Of a DNA stretch of 33,148 nucleotides, positions 15,743-24,470 are shown piece by piece. Under the pieces are notes generated by a model, which saw nothing but the letters and a program-made list of their open reading frames with translations, did no database searches and was not told the DNA's origin. A program made the position numbers and the translations under genes. How positions within the stretch are numbered: the stretch's first letter is position 1; every line of letters starts with the position of its first letter. Location: the NCBI RefSeq assembly GCF_015714725.1, contig NZ_WBKM01000111.1, forward strand, positions 1-33,148, read 5' to 3'. The stretch comes from Nostoc sp. WHI (GTDB taxonomy: Bacteria; Cyanobacteriota; Cyanobacteriia; Cyanobacteriales; Nostocaceae).

Positions 15743-16061
15743 ATTACAGAATCCCCGTACCTTTAGGTCGGGGAGTGTCAATTGTTAAATTTCTGTTGCA
15801 AAAACTGCTTTTAGTCGGAAAAATACCGGATTGTTAAATTCATTACTTATAAGGTATTCTCTATTGCAGTCGGTCTTTGGTTTATTTATTTTTTTTGAAC
15901 AAATAATTTATATTTTGACTGAAGCAGTCGAAAAAGATTTTTACAATGCTTACACAACAACTATTTATAAATTACCTTTGCGTCCCCTAACCCTTGGCTG
16001 GACTACGAGATTTGGTGAAGAAACTCGACAACTTTAGCTTTCAGTACAGAGGGATTATACA
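15743..16061. other. Leader region of the polyketide operon
   Basis: This 319-bp region holds the tnpB end hairpin, then AT-rich DNA up to the first biosynthetic gene. ATTGTTAAATT occurs twice (15781-15791 and 15830-15840), with CGGAAAAATACCG between them, a possible regulator site. The operon promoter should lie here. AGAGGGA at 16048-16054 is a good ribosome site for the GTG at 16062. A 68-codon frame (15831-16037) has no recognisable features. Confidence 0.5.
15753..15773 (+). other. Right-end hairpin of the tnpB element
   Basis: CCCCGTACC and GGTCGGGG form a stem with one bulged T around a TTTA loop, 10 bases after the tnpB stop. In IS200/IS605 elements the right-end hairpin marks the transposon end and the 3' part of the guide (omega) RNA. 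The element end would lie near GTGTCAA (15775-15781). Confidence 0.7.
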
Positions 16062-18173
16062 GTGGAGAATTTTTTAGAGTATTTCCCAAATAGTTTGGCT
16101 AAGTGTTCAACTTTAGTGGAACTGTTGCGCTATCGAAGTCTACACCAGACAGAGCAAGCGGTCTATACCTTTTTTCAAGATAAGGACACAGAAGCGGAGC
16201 GGCTGACCTATGAAGAATTAGATCAAAAAGCCCGGGCGATCGCTGCATCTATTCAGTCTATAGTAGCCAAAGGCTCTAGAGCAATGCTGGTCTATCCGCC
16301 AGGTCTAGACTACATTGCCGCGTTCTTTGGGTGTTTGTATGCTTCTGTTGTGGCAGTTCCAGCTTATCCACCCAAACGCCATCAGAATATTTCCCGGCTC
16401 CAGACAATTGTTGCCGATGCCCAGGCGACGATAGCGTTGACTACGACAGCAGAGTTAGGCAAGATGGAGAGTCAAATTGCCCAGAATCCAGAATTGGCAG
16501 CTTTGCAATGGTTGCCTAGCGATCGCATCGCCAGTAATTTAGCATCACATTGGCAGGAACCGATTTTGTCTGGAAGCAATCTAGCTTTTCTCCAGTACAC
16601 TTCGGGTTCTACGGGAACTCCCAAGGGAGTGATGGTTAGTCATGAAAATTTGCTACACAATTTAAAGCTGATTCAACAGTGTTTTGAGCATACACCTAAC
16701 AGCCGAGGTGTTATTTGGTTGCCGCCTTATCATGATATGGGGCTGATTGGTGGGATTTTGCAGCCCCTTTATGCGGGTTTTCCGGTGATGCTGATGTCAC
16801 CAGTGGCTTTTCTCCAGAAACCCTTACGTTGGTTAGAGGCGATTTCTCGTTATCAGGCGACTACTAGTGGCGGGCCGAACTTTGCTTATGACCTCGCCTG
16901 TGGCCAGATAACTCCCGAACAACGGGCGACTCTGGATTTGAGTAGTTGGGATTTAGCTTTCACTGGGGCTGAACCGATTCGCGCCGAGACTTTAGAACGT
17001 TTTGCTCGGACTTTCGCTGATTGTGGTTTCCGCCGAGAGGCATTTTACCCCTGCTACGGCATGGCTGAGGCAACTTTAATTATATCTGGTGGTTTGAAAG
17101 CAGAATTGCCCCGGATTTATCAAGTTGAAAAAACCGAACTAGAGCAAAATCGGGTAGTAGTTACTGATGTTGAGGGCGATAACTGTCAGGTGATCGTAGG
17201 CTGCGGTCGGAGTTGGTTAGACCAAAAAATTGCGATCGCTAACCCCGAATCCTTAACCCAATGTTCTGAAGGCGAAGTGGGAGAAATTTGGGTATCAAGC
17301 CCTTCTGTAGCTAGCGGCTATTGGCAACAACCACAGAAAACTGAAGAAACTTTTCGAGCTTATTTAGCAGATATCGACACCGGGCCATTTCTGCGTACAG
17401 GAGACTTGGGATTTTTGCAGTCCGGCGAGTTGTTCGTTACTGGAAGGCTGAAAGATTTAATTATTATTCGGGGGCGCAACCATTATCCTCAAGACATTGA
17501 ACAGACAGTAACTCAGAGCCATCCAGCCCTGCGTCTCAGTTGTGGGGCAGCGTTTTCCGTAGAGGTAGACGGCATTGAGCAATTGGCGATCGCTTGTGAG
17601 GTAGAGCGAAATTACCTGCGCCAATTGGATGTAAAATCAGTGGTTGCAGCTATCCGCCAGGCAGTGTCGGCAGATCACGAAATTCAAGTTTACGCTGTGG
17701 TGTTATTGAAGACAGCCAGCATTCCTAAAACTTCTAGCGGTAAAATTAAGCGTCATGCCTGTCAGGTTGGTTTTTTGGCTGGAAGTCTGGATGTTGTTGG
17801 TCATTGGACTATCAACCCCCAGGAAATAGACATAGGCCAATTGTCGGATCAGCTACCAAATGACAAAAACAGTTTTGCAACTAGTCACCAAACTTTAACA
17901 CCAACTTCCACGCCAGAAGAAATAGAAAATTGGCTGATCTCCTATCTCGTCCTATACCTGAAAGTGCCAGGGAATGAGATAAATATTAGTGAGCCATTTG
18001 CTAAGTATGGGATGGATTCGTCGGTAGCCGTTAGCGCCACAGGTGAATTGGCTCAATATTTGGGCTTGGAACTTGAACCCACCCTTTTCTGGGAATACCC
18101 CAGCATCAAAGCAGTTGCTCAGTACTTAGCAGAAGAATGCAATCATTTGCAATTACAGGGTGTAGATGCCTAA
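16062..18173 (+). CDS. Fatty acyl-AMP ligase fused to an acyl carrier protein
   Basis: This 703-residue loading enzyme activates a free fatty acid as acyl-AMP and passes it to its own carrier domain, bypassing CoA. The adenylating part (1-~590) has YTSGSTGTPKGV from Tyr179, LPPYHDMGLIGG, YGMAEATL and LKDLIIIRGRNHYPQDIE, the last typical of FAALs. The ACP follows (~610-695), with the phosphopantetheine site at Ser653 in GMDSS. GTG start with a good AGAGGGA site. It opens a one-direction operon and ends 15 bases before the P450 gene. In cyanobacterial lipopeptide and polyketide pathways such proteins supply the acyl starter. Chain length cannot be read from the sequence. Confidence 0.92.
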   Translation: MENFLEYFPNSLAKCSTLVELLRYRSLHQTEQAVYTFFQDKDTEAERLTYEELDQKARAIAASIQSIVAKGSRAMLVYPPGLDYIAAFFGCLYASVVAVPAYPPKRHQNISRLQTIVADAQATIALTTTAELGKMESQIAQNPELAALQWLPSDRIASNLASHWQEPILSGSNLAFLQYTSGSTGTPKGVMVSHENLLHNLKLIQQCFEHTPNSRGVIWLPPYHDMGLIGGILQPLYAGFPVMLMSPVAFLQKPLRWLEAISRYQATTSGGPNFAYDLACGQITPEQRATLDLSSWDLAFTGAEPIRAETLERFARTFADCGFRREAFYPCYGMAEATLIISGGLKAELPRIYQVEKTELEQNRVVVTDVEGDNCQVIVGCGRSWLDQKIAIANPESLTQCSEGEVGEIWVSSPSVASGYWQQPQKTEETFRAYLADIDTGPFLRTGDLGFLQSGELFVTGRLKDLIIIRGRNHYPQDIEQTVTQSHPALRLSCGAAFSVEVDGIEQLAIACEVERNYLRQLDVKSVVAAIRQAVSADHEIQVYAVVLLKTASIPKTSSGKIKRHACQVGFLAGSLDVVGHWTINPQEIDIGQLSDQLPNDKNSFATSHQTLTPTSTPEEIENWLISYLVLYLKVPGNEINISEPFAKYGMDSSVAVSATGELAQYLGLELEPTLFWEYPSIKAVAQYLAEECNHLQLQGVDA

Positions 18174-18188
18174 GGGAGAGATTTGAAT

Positions 18189-19475
18189 ATGGAGTCAATT
18201 GGGAATCCAAACCAAGAAACTGTCAATCTTGAGAACACCAACAAATCAGGGTCAGCACAGGCATTTAAGTTCAATCCTTTTAATCTTGAATTTCGCACCA
18301 ATCCCTATCCAGCCTATCACCGCCTCCGCTCCTGGGAACCCGTACATCAACACTTTTTTGGCTCGTGGGGACTGACCCGCTACGCCGATATTAAGGCAGT
18401 TTTGCGCGATTCTCGTTTTCGCAGTGATAACCTACCCGAACGGCTGAGAAATAAGAATCAGTATCTCGAACACCAGAATCAAAATCTTAACGCTCTGGTA
18501 CGCGGTACTAGCACATGGTTATTATCTCTAGAACCACCCGATCACACCAGACTCCGAAAGTTAGTTGGCAAAGCCTTTTCTCCCGGAGTGGTGGAACGTC
18601 TGCGTCCCCAAACTCAAGAAATTGTGGATGATTTAATTGACAAAGTTCAGCAAAGGGGGAGCATGGATATTATTTCTGAGCTTGCACGCCCCCTACCTGT
18701 ACGTGTGATCTCCACAATGCTAGGGATACCAGAGGAAATTCAAGGCCAAGTGTATGAGTGGGCAAATGACCTTTCTGGCATACTTGACCCATTAAATTCT
18801 CTGGAAACTTTGGTTTATATGAATCAGGTGATTCAGAAGTTTTCCGATTGCTTTGGCGAATTGATTGCAGAACGGGAAAAGCAACCACAACCAGACTTGA
18901 TTAGTGCGCTGATTGCTGCTAGAGACGAAGGCGATAAACTCAGCAATGACGAACTGTTGACGGTTTGTATGTTGCTGTTTGCCACTGGGGAAGAAACCAC
19001 AGTCAATCTAATTGGGAATGGGATGTTAGCATTGCTACATCACCCATCAGAAATGGAATTACTGAAACGGGAACCGACGATGATCGCTAACGCTGTGGAA
19101 GAATTGCTGCGCTACGATAGCCCTATTCAAAGAATTGCCCGGATAGCACTGGAAGATTTGGAAATTGATGGTCATAAAATTACTGCGGGTGAGCAGGTTG
19201 TGCTTTATCTGGGAGCAGCTAATCGTGACCCGGCTCAATTTCCTGATTGCGATCGCCTCGTGCTTAACCGAAGTGATAACTGTCACTTGGCTTTTGCTGA
19301 TGGGATTCACCATTGTTTGGGCGCTGCACTAGCACGAGTTGAGGGTCAAATTGCTATTAATACTCTGATTCGACGATTACCGGATTTGAGGGTAGGGACA
19401 GAGATGTTGGAGTGGAGGAAGAATATTGCTTTGAGGGGGTTGAAGGCTCTGGGGGTGGTGTTTGGTGGGAATTGA
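18189..19475 (+). CDS. Cytochrome P450 (soluble bacterial type)
   Basis: This is a 428-residue heme monooxygenase with no membrane anchor. The oxygen-activation motif of the I helix is FATGEETT; ExxR is at Glu305-Arg308 (EELLR); the heme-ligand loop FADGIHHCLG has the cysteine ligand at Cys376. It resembles CYP107-type enzymes, a class that includes BioI, which oxidises ACP-bound fatty acids. Placed directly between the FAAL-ACP and the first PKS, it probably oxidises the ACP-tethered acyl chain or a later intermediate; this is inferred from context. ATG at 18189 has GGGAG about 10 bases upstream and is preferred over TTG 18183. Redox partners are not encoded here. Confidence 0.9.
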   Translation: MESIGNPNQETVNLENTNKSGSAQAFKFNPFNLEFRTNPYPAYHRLRSWEPVHQHFFGSWGLTRYADIKAVLRDSRFRSDNLPERLRNKNQYLEHQNQNLNALVRGTSTWLLSLEPPDHTRLRKLVGKAFSPGVVERLRPQTQEIVDDLIDKVQQRGSMDIISELARPLPVRVISTMLGIPEEIQGQVYEWANDLSGILDPLNSLETLVYMNQVIQKFSDCFGELIAEREKQPQPDLISALIAARDEGDKLSNDELLTVCMLLFATGEETTVNLIGNGMLALLHHPSEMELLKREPTMIANAVEELLRYDSPIQRIARIALEDLEIDGHKITAGEQVVLYLGAANRDPAQFPDCDRLVLNRSDNCHLAFADGIHHCLGAALARVEGQIAINTLIRRLPDLRVGTEMLEWRKNIALRGLKALGVVFGGN

Positions 19476-19478
19476 GGG

Positions 19479-19529
19479 GGGAGTTTTAACGCAAAGGGGC
19501 GCAAAGGGAAGCGCAAAGGGACGCAGAGA
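19479..19529. repeat. CGCAAAGGG-type tandem repeat in the P450-PKS1 spacer
   Basis: Degenerate copies of CGCAAAGGG with short inserts fill almost the whole spacer, ending CGCAGAGA just before the PKS1 ATG. This resembles a dispersed cyanobacterial intergenic repeat. Its purine-rich units may also serve as the ribosome site for PKS1. Confidence 0.7.
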
Positions 19530-22500
19530 ATGAATGAGATGGGAAAGGATTTTGAACCAATTGCAATTGTTGGAATCGGCTGCCGGTTTCCTGGTGCTAA
19601 TGACCCGGAAGCTTTTTGGCAACTTCTGCGAGATGGGGTGAATGCAATTACCGAAGTGCCGGCAAATCGCTGGGATATTGAGTCTTTTTATGATGCTAAC
19701 CCAGCAACACCGTTCAAGATGAATACCCGTTGGGGTGGTTTTTTGGATCAGGTGGATCAGTTTGACCCTCAGTTTTTTGGTATTTCTCCCCGCGAAGCTG
19801 TGAGCATGGACCCTAAACAACGACTTTTATTGGAGGTGTGTTGGGAAGCGTTAGAAGATGCTGGACAAATTCCTGAGCGTTTGGCAGGTACGCAAACTGG
19901 TGTTTTTATTGGGATCTCTAGTTACGATTACTACGAGTTACTGATGAAAAATTACCGCAATGTTGATGCCTATGCAGCTACAGGTAACAATAATTGTATT
20001 GCTGCCCACCGAATATCTTATGTGTTTGATTTTACGGGGCCAAGTATGGCAATTGATACTGCCTGCTCGTCTTCTTTGGTTGCAGTCCACCTGGCTTGTC
20101 AAAGCTTATGGAATGGGGAATCGAGCATGGCTTTGGCAGGGGGCGTCCATGTGATGTTATCGCCGTGGGTTACGGTCAGTTTCTCTAAAGGCGGGTTCAT
20201 GGCTGCTGATGGTCTTTGCAAAGTTTTTGATGCCCGCGCTGATGGTTACGTTCGCGGTGAAGGGGCTGGTGTGGTTGTCTTGAAGCCGTTGTCTCAAGCT
20301 ATGGCTGACGGCGATGCAATTTACGCTGTGATTAAAGGCAGTGCTGTTAATCAGGATGGTCGTAGTAATGGACTGACGGCTCCCAATCCCCAAGCGCAGG
20401 AAGCTGTTTTGCGTTTAGCATATCGCCAAGCAGGTGTATCTCCAGAGAAGGTTAGTTATATAGAAGCACATGGCACTGGTACGAAGCTGGGCGACCCGAT
20501 GGAGATGAAAGCCTTGGGAAAAGTCTTAGCAAAGAATCGGCGCCCTGACGACTATTGTGCTGTAGGTTCAGTTAAAAGTAATATTGGACATCTAGAGGCG
20601 GCCGCAGGTATTGCGGGATTAATTAAAGTAGCACTGTCACTCAAACACCGACAAATTCCGCCTACCCTGCATTTTCAGCAGCCAAATCCTTATATAAATT
20701 TTCAGAAGTTGCTTTTACGGGTGCAGGATAAACTGGAATCCTGGACTGTGAATAATGGTTGCGCTCTCGCTGGGGTCAGTTCTTTTGGCTTTGGCGGTAC
20801 TAATGCCCATGTGGTTTTGGAAGCTGTATCTGGAGAAATTCAAAATTCAAAAGTCGAAAGTCAAAATATAGCAGCAAGTGAACGTCCTTTGCATTTGCTG
20901 ACGCTATCAGCCAAAAGTGAAGATGCTCTACGATCGCTAGCACAACTTTATCAGGAGTTTTTGGTAAATCATCCCCAAAATGCGATCGCAGATATTTGTT
21001 TCACAGCTAACACCAAGCGATCGCATTTTGACCATCGTTTAGCTATAGTCACAAAATCTACTGAGCAATTACGAGAGCAATTGAAAGCTTTTGTCAACAC
21101 AATACAGACTGAAGGATTGGTTAGCAATTGCTTCCGCAGTCCTAGACCTCCAAAGGTAGCATTTTTATTTACAGGTCAGGGGTCACAGTACGTAAATATG
21201 GGATGGCAACTTTACCAGACCCAGCCGATTTTCCGGCAAACTATCGACCAGTGCAATGAAATTTTACGCCCTTATCTAGAACAACCCCTACTCGAAGTTC
21301 TATATCCAGACACCCAATCTTCCAATCCAAAATCTAAAATCCAAAATCCAAAATTAGATGAGACAGCCTACACTCAACCAGCACTATTTGCCATTGAATA
21401 TGCCCTAGTTCAGTTGTGGAAATCTTGGGGTGTAGAGCCGGATATCGTCATGGGTCACAGTGTCGGGGAATATGTAGCCGCATGTGTAGCGGGAGTATTC
21501 AACCTCGAAGATAGCCTCAAACTGATTGCCTCTAGAGGTCGTTTAATGCAAAACCTGCCCCAAGAAGGGGAGATGGTAGCGGTGAATGCTTCCCAAAGCC
21601 AGGTGGAGAAGGCGATTCAGCATTATACTGAGGAAGTTGCGATTGCAGCCATTAATGGCCCGGAGAATATCGTAATTTCTGGTCAGCGTCAGGCAATTAA
21701 AGCAATTATCGCTGTGTTGGAAGCAGAAGGAATCAAAACAAAACAATTACAAGTTTCCCATGCTTTCCACTCTCCTTTAATGCAGCCAATGCTCGCAGAC
21801 TTTGAGCAGGTCGCCGCAGATATCATCTATTCCCCAGCCAAAATAAAATTAGTTTCAAATGTTACCGGACAAGTGGCGACGGCAGAAATCGCTACTCCTG
21901 AATATTGGTGTCGTCATGTGTTGCGATCGGTGAAATTTGCCACGAGCATGGAAACCCTTGCTCAGTTAGGTTATGAGGTATTTGTAGAAATCGGCCCCAA
22001 GCCGACTTTGTTGGGCATGGGTCGGCAATGTCTCGGACAGGGAGTAGGAGTTTGGTTGCCCAGTCTGCGCCAAGGACAGGATGATTGGCAACAAATGCTC
22101 CAAAGTTTGGGGGAATTATTCGTGCATGGAGTGCAAGTAGACTGGTCTAGCTTTGACCGGGAATATCTTCGTTGCCCTCTTAAGCTACCAACTTATCCAT
22201 TTCAGCGCCAACGTTATTGGATTCAAACGGCAGAAAATAATCCCCAAAAAGCTGAGTCTTTATCGGACGAGAAACTTCAAACTTCTGTAGTTGACTTGCT
22301 GAATAAAGGAGATATTGAACAGCTGACCCAAATGTTAACAAGTGCAGCCGAAATTTCAGCAGATGAGGCAAAATTACTGCCAAAATTGCTGCAATCTTTG
22401 GTGGAGCAGCACCAGCAGGAGATAAAATCAGTCTCTATTCAAGATTGGCTGTATGAAATCAAATGGCAACCAAAACCCCGTCAGCAAAATCTCAATATCA

Positions 22501-24470
22501 GCGCTACTCTGACGCGCGAACCTAGCAGTTGGCTGATTTTTGCAGACTCTAGCGGTGTAGGAGATTCCCTGGCGGAACTTTTACAGTCGCAAGGGCAGAC
22601 TTGTTTTGTAGTCTATGCGGACAATACTTATAAATGTTGGCAAACTGGAATTTACAGCCTCAATCCAGCTAATCCTGACGATTTCAAACAACTGTTGCAA
22701 GATGTCGCTCAAATCAGTACGCTGCCTTTGAGGGGAGTTGTCCACCTGTGGAGTTTGGCATCAGAGCCAGCTTTGGATTTAGATATTCACACTTTAGAGC
22801 GAGTTCAAATTTTGGGTTGTGCTAGCACGCTGCATCTAGTACAGGCACTAGTTAAGCACAATGGGTCAATCTTACCGCGACTCTGGTTAGTGACTCAGGG
22901 CGCTCAACCAGTGGAGTCTCAAACGAGTTCTTCAGGAGTTGCTCAAGCTCCTTTATGGGGATTGGGTAAAGTAATTGCCTTAGAACATCCCCAATTATGG
23001 GGCGGACTGTGCGATTTAGCTGTGGAAGCCACGCAAACAGATGCCGCAAAAACACTACTGACGGAACTTTGCGATGCGGAGGGTGAAGACCATCTAGCTT
23101 TTCGCTCAGGACAGCGTTATGTAGCACGTTTGGTTAATAAAGGTGAGTTGAAATCAAAAGAAGTATCGTTAAAACCCGATGCGGCTTATCTGATTACTGG
23201 CGGTTTAGGAGCCTTGGGATTAAAAGTAGCCCGGTGGATGGTGGAGCAAGGCGCTCGCCACTTAATTTTGCTAGGACGGCGGGGGGCATCATCCCAAACT
23301 CAAGCAGCGATTACCGATATGGAGCAGTTGGGAGCTAATATTCTTGTTACTCAAGCCGATGTGTCTAATCATAGAGACATGGTTGCAGTGTTTGAGGAAA
23401 TAAGTGCCTCAATGCCTCCTCTAAGGGGTATTGTTCATGCTGCGGGTGTCCTAGAAGATGGGATATTGCTGCAACAAGATTGGGCACGCTTTACCAAGGT
23501 GATGAATCCCAAGATTCAAGGCGCTTGGAATTTACACACTCTTAGCCAGAATCTACCGTTAGATTTTTTTGTCTGTTTCTCCTCAGTTACCTCTTTGCTG
23601 GGCGCACCAGGACAGGGAAATTACGCAGCTGCCAATGCTTTTTTAGATGTTCTGACACATTATCGTCAAATGCAAGAACTCCCTGGTTTGAGCCTTAACT
23701 GGGGACAGTGGGCTGATGAAGGAATGGCAGCTAGCTTAGATAGTCGTCACCAAAATCGCTTGGCTGTCTTGGGTATAAGTCGTATCGGTTGGGAGCAGGG
23801 ATTGCAATTGTTCCAACAACTGTTAGGACAGCAAGGTATTGCTCAGGTTGCTGTGTTTTCAGCTGATTGGTCACTGTTAAAACAGCACTTAACGGGCGAT
23901 AAAAAATTGCCATTATTGGCAGAATTACTTGGCGAAGTGGAAATTTTAGAGGAATGTGTACCAGTAAAGCAGTATGCGCTTTTACAACAACTGGAAACAG
24001 TTCGTGTAAGCGATCGCCAAATTCTCTTAATTGGATATATTCAAAATGAAGTTGCCAAATTGTTGGGATTGCGATCGCCACAATTGCCAGATCCCCAACA
24101 GGGATTTTTTGATATGGGTATGGACTCGTTGATGGCGCTCGAACTCAAGAATTGCTTAGATGCTAGTTTGGGTACTTTTCTGCCTTCGACTTTAATTTTT
24201 GAGTTTTCAAACATCAAAGATTTGGCTGAGTATTTAGTCAGGGACGTTTTAAAGTTGGGGGCTACCTCATCAGACACCACCCAATTAGCCAAAGCAAAAA
24301 AACCGCAAATAACAGTACAATCACTGTCAGATACTACCCAATTGCCTAAAGCGAAAAATCCACAACCATCAGTGCAATCGGTGGTAGAACCACTCTCTGA
24401 AGATGAGGTTGATGCCTCAGTTACAGAGCGCCTGGAAAAACTGGAAAAGCTTCTAAGGGGAAACAAATGA
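19530..24470 (+). CDS. PKS1: type I polyketide synthase, KS-AT-KR-ACP
   Basis: A 1646-residue single-module synthase that adds one C2 unit and reduces it to a beta-hydroxyl. The KS (~9-430) has Cys179 in DTACSSSL, His314 in EAHGTGT and His354 in [10 protein letters not shown]. The AT (~545-850) has Ser644 in GHSVGEY and HAFHSP, predicting malonyl-CoA. No DH or ER is present; about 370 residues lead to the KR (~1215-1400; TGGLGALG from ~1223, Ser1352, Tyr1365), with an LED motif close to the LDD of B-type reductases. The ACP carries Ser1533 (GMDSLMAL). A duplicated 19-residue linker and a helical tail (VTERLEKLEKLL) follow, probably a docking end. It shares a 4-base ATGA overlap with PKS2. Confidence 0.95.
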   Translation: MNEMGKDFEPIAIVGIGCRFPGANDPEAFWQLLRDGVNAITEVPANRWDIESFYDANPATPFKMNTRWGGFLDQVDQFDPQFFGISPREAVSMDPKQRLLLEVCWEALEDAGQIPERLAGTQTGVFIGISSYDYYELLMKNYRNVDAYAATGNNNCIAAHRISYVFDFTGPSMAIDTACSSSLVAVHLACQSLWNGESSMALAGGVHVMLSPWVTVSFSKGGFMAADGLCKVFDARADGYVRGEGAGVVVLKPLSQAMADGDAIYAVIKGSAVNQDGRSNGLTAPNPQAQEAVLRLAYRQAGVSPEKVSYIEAHGTGTKLGDPMEMKALGKVLAKNRRPDDYCAVGSVKSNIGHLEAAAGIAGLIKVALSLKHRQIPPTLHFQQPNPYINFQKLLLRVQDKLESWTVNNGCALAGVSSFGFGGTNAHVVLEAVSGEIQNSKVESQNIAASERPLHLLTLSAKSEDALRSLAQLYQEFLVNHPQNAIADICFTANTKRSHFDHRLAIVTKSTEQLREQLKAFVNTIQTEGLVSNCFRSPRPPKVAFLFTGQGSQYVNMGWQLYQTQPIFRQTIDQCNEILRPYLEQPLLEVLYPDTQSSNPKSKIQNPKLDETAYTQPALFAIEYALVQLWKSWGVEPDIVMGHSVGEYVAACVAGVFNLEDSLKLIASRGRLMQNLPQEGEMVAVNASQSQVEKAIQHYTEEVAIAAINGPENIVISGQRQAIKAIIAVLEAEGIKTKQLQVSHAFHSPLMQPMLADFEQVAADIIYSPAKIKLVSNVTGQVATAEIATPEYWCRHVLRSVKFATSMETLAQLGYEVFVEIGPKPTLLGMGRQCLGQGVGVWLPSLRQGQDDWQQMLQSLGELFVHGVQVDWSSFDREYLRCPLKLPTYPFQRQRYWIQTAENNPQKAESLSDEKLQTSVVDLLNKGDIEQLTQMLTSAAEISADEAKLLPKLLQSLVEQHQQEIKSVSIQDWLYEIKWQPKPRQQNLNISATLTREPSSWLIFADSSGVGDSLAELLQSQGQTCFVVYADNTYKCWQTGIYSLNPANPDDFKQLLQDVAQISTLPLRGVVHLWSLASEPALDLDIHTLERVQILGCASTLHLVQALVKHNGSILPRLWLVTQGAQPVESQTSSSGVAQAPLWGLGKVIALEHPQLWGGLCDLAVEATQTDAAKTLLTELCDAEGEDHLAFRSGQRYVARLVNKGELKSKEVSLKPDAAYLITGGLGALGLKVARWMVEQGARHLILLGRRGASSQTQAAITDMEQLGANILVTQADVSNHRDMVAVFEEISASMPPLRGIVHAAGVLEDGILLQQDWARFTKVMNPKIQGAWNLHTLSQNLPLDFFVCFSSVTSLLGAPGQGNYAAANAFLDVLTHYRQMQELPGLSLNWGQWADEGMAASLDSRHQNRLAVLGISRIGWEQGLQLFQQLLGQQGIAQVAVFSADWSLLKQHLTGDKKLPLLAELLGEVEILEECVPVKQYALLQQLETVRVSDRQILLIGYIQNEVAKLLGLRSPQLPDPQQGFFDMGMDSLMALELKNCLDASLGTFLPSTLIFEFSNIKDLAEYLVRDVLKLGATSSDTTQLAKAKKPQITVQSLSDTTQLPKAKNPQPSVQSVVEPLSEDEVDASVTERLEKLEKLLRGNK
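21320..21354. repeat. Heptamer repeat CCAAAAT inside the PKS1 AT domain
   Basis: Four heptamers (CCAAAAT, CTAAAAT, CCAAAAT, CCAAAAT) preceded by a degenerate TTCCAAT encode SSNPKSKIQNPKLD in frame. PKS2 has the shorter SGSTSPID at the same place in the AT. This is a genomic STRR-like repeat embedded in a coding loop. Confidence 0.8.
24270..24383. repeat. 57-bp tandem duplication in the PKS1 C-terminal linker
   Basis: Two in-frame copies (24270-24326 and 24327-24383) each encode about 19 residues beginning SDTTQLAKAKK or SDTTQLPKAKN. The copies differ mainly by substitutions. They lie after the ACP and lengthen the linker before the docking helix. Confidence 0.85.

Noticed and set aside
15831..16037. 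68-codon frame just before the FAAL gene
   Set aside because: It begins in AT-rich leader DNA, has no recognisable domain or ribosome site, and overlaps the likely promoter region.
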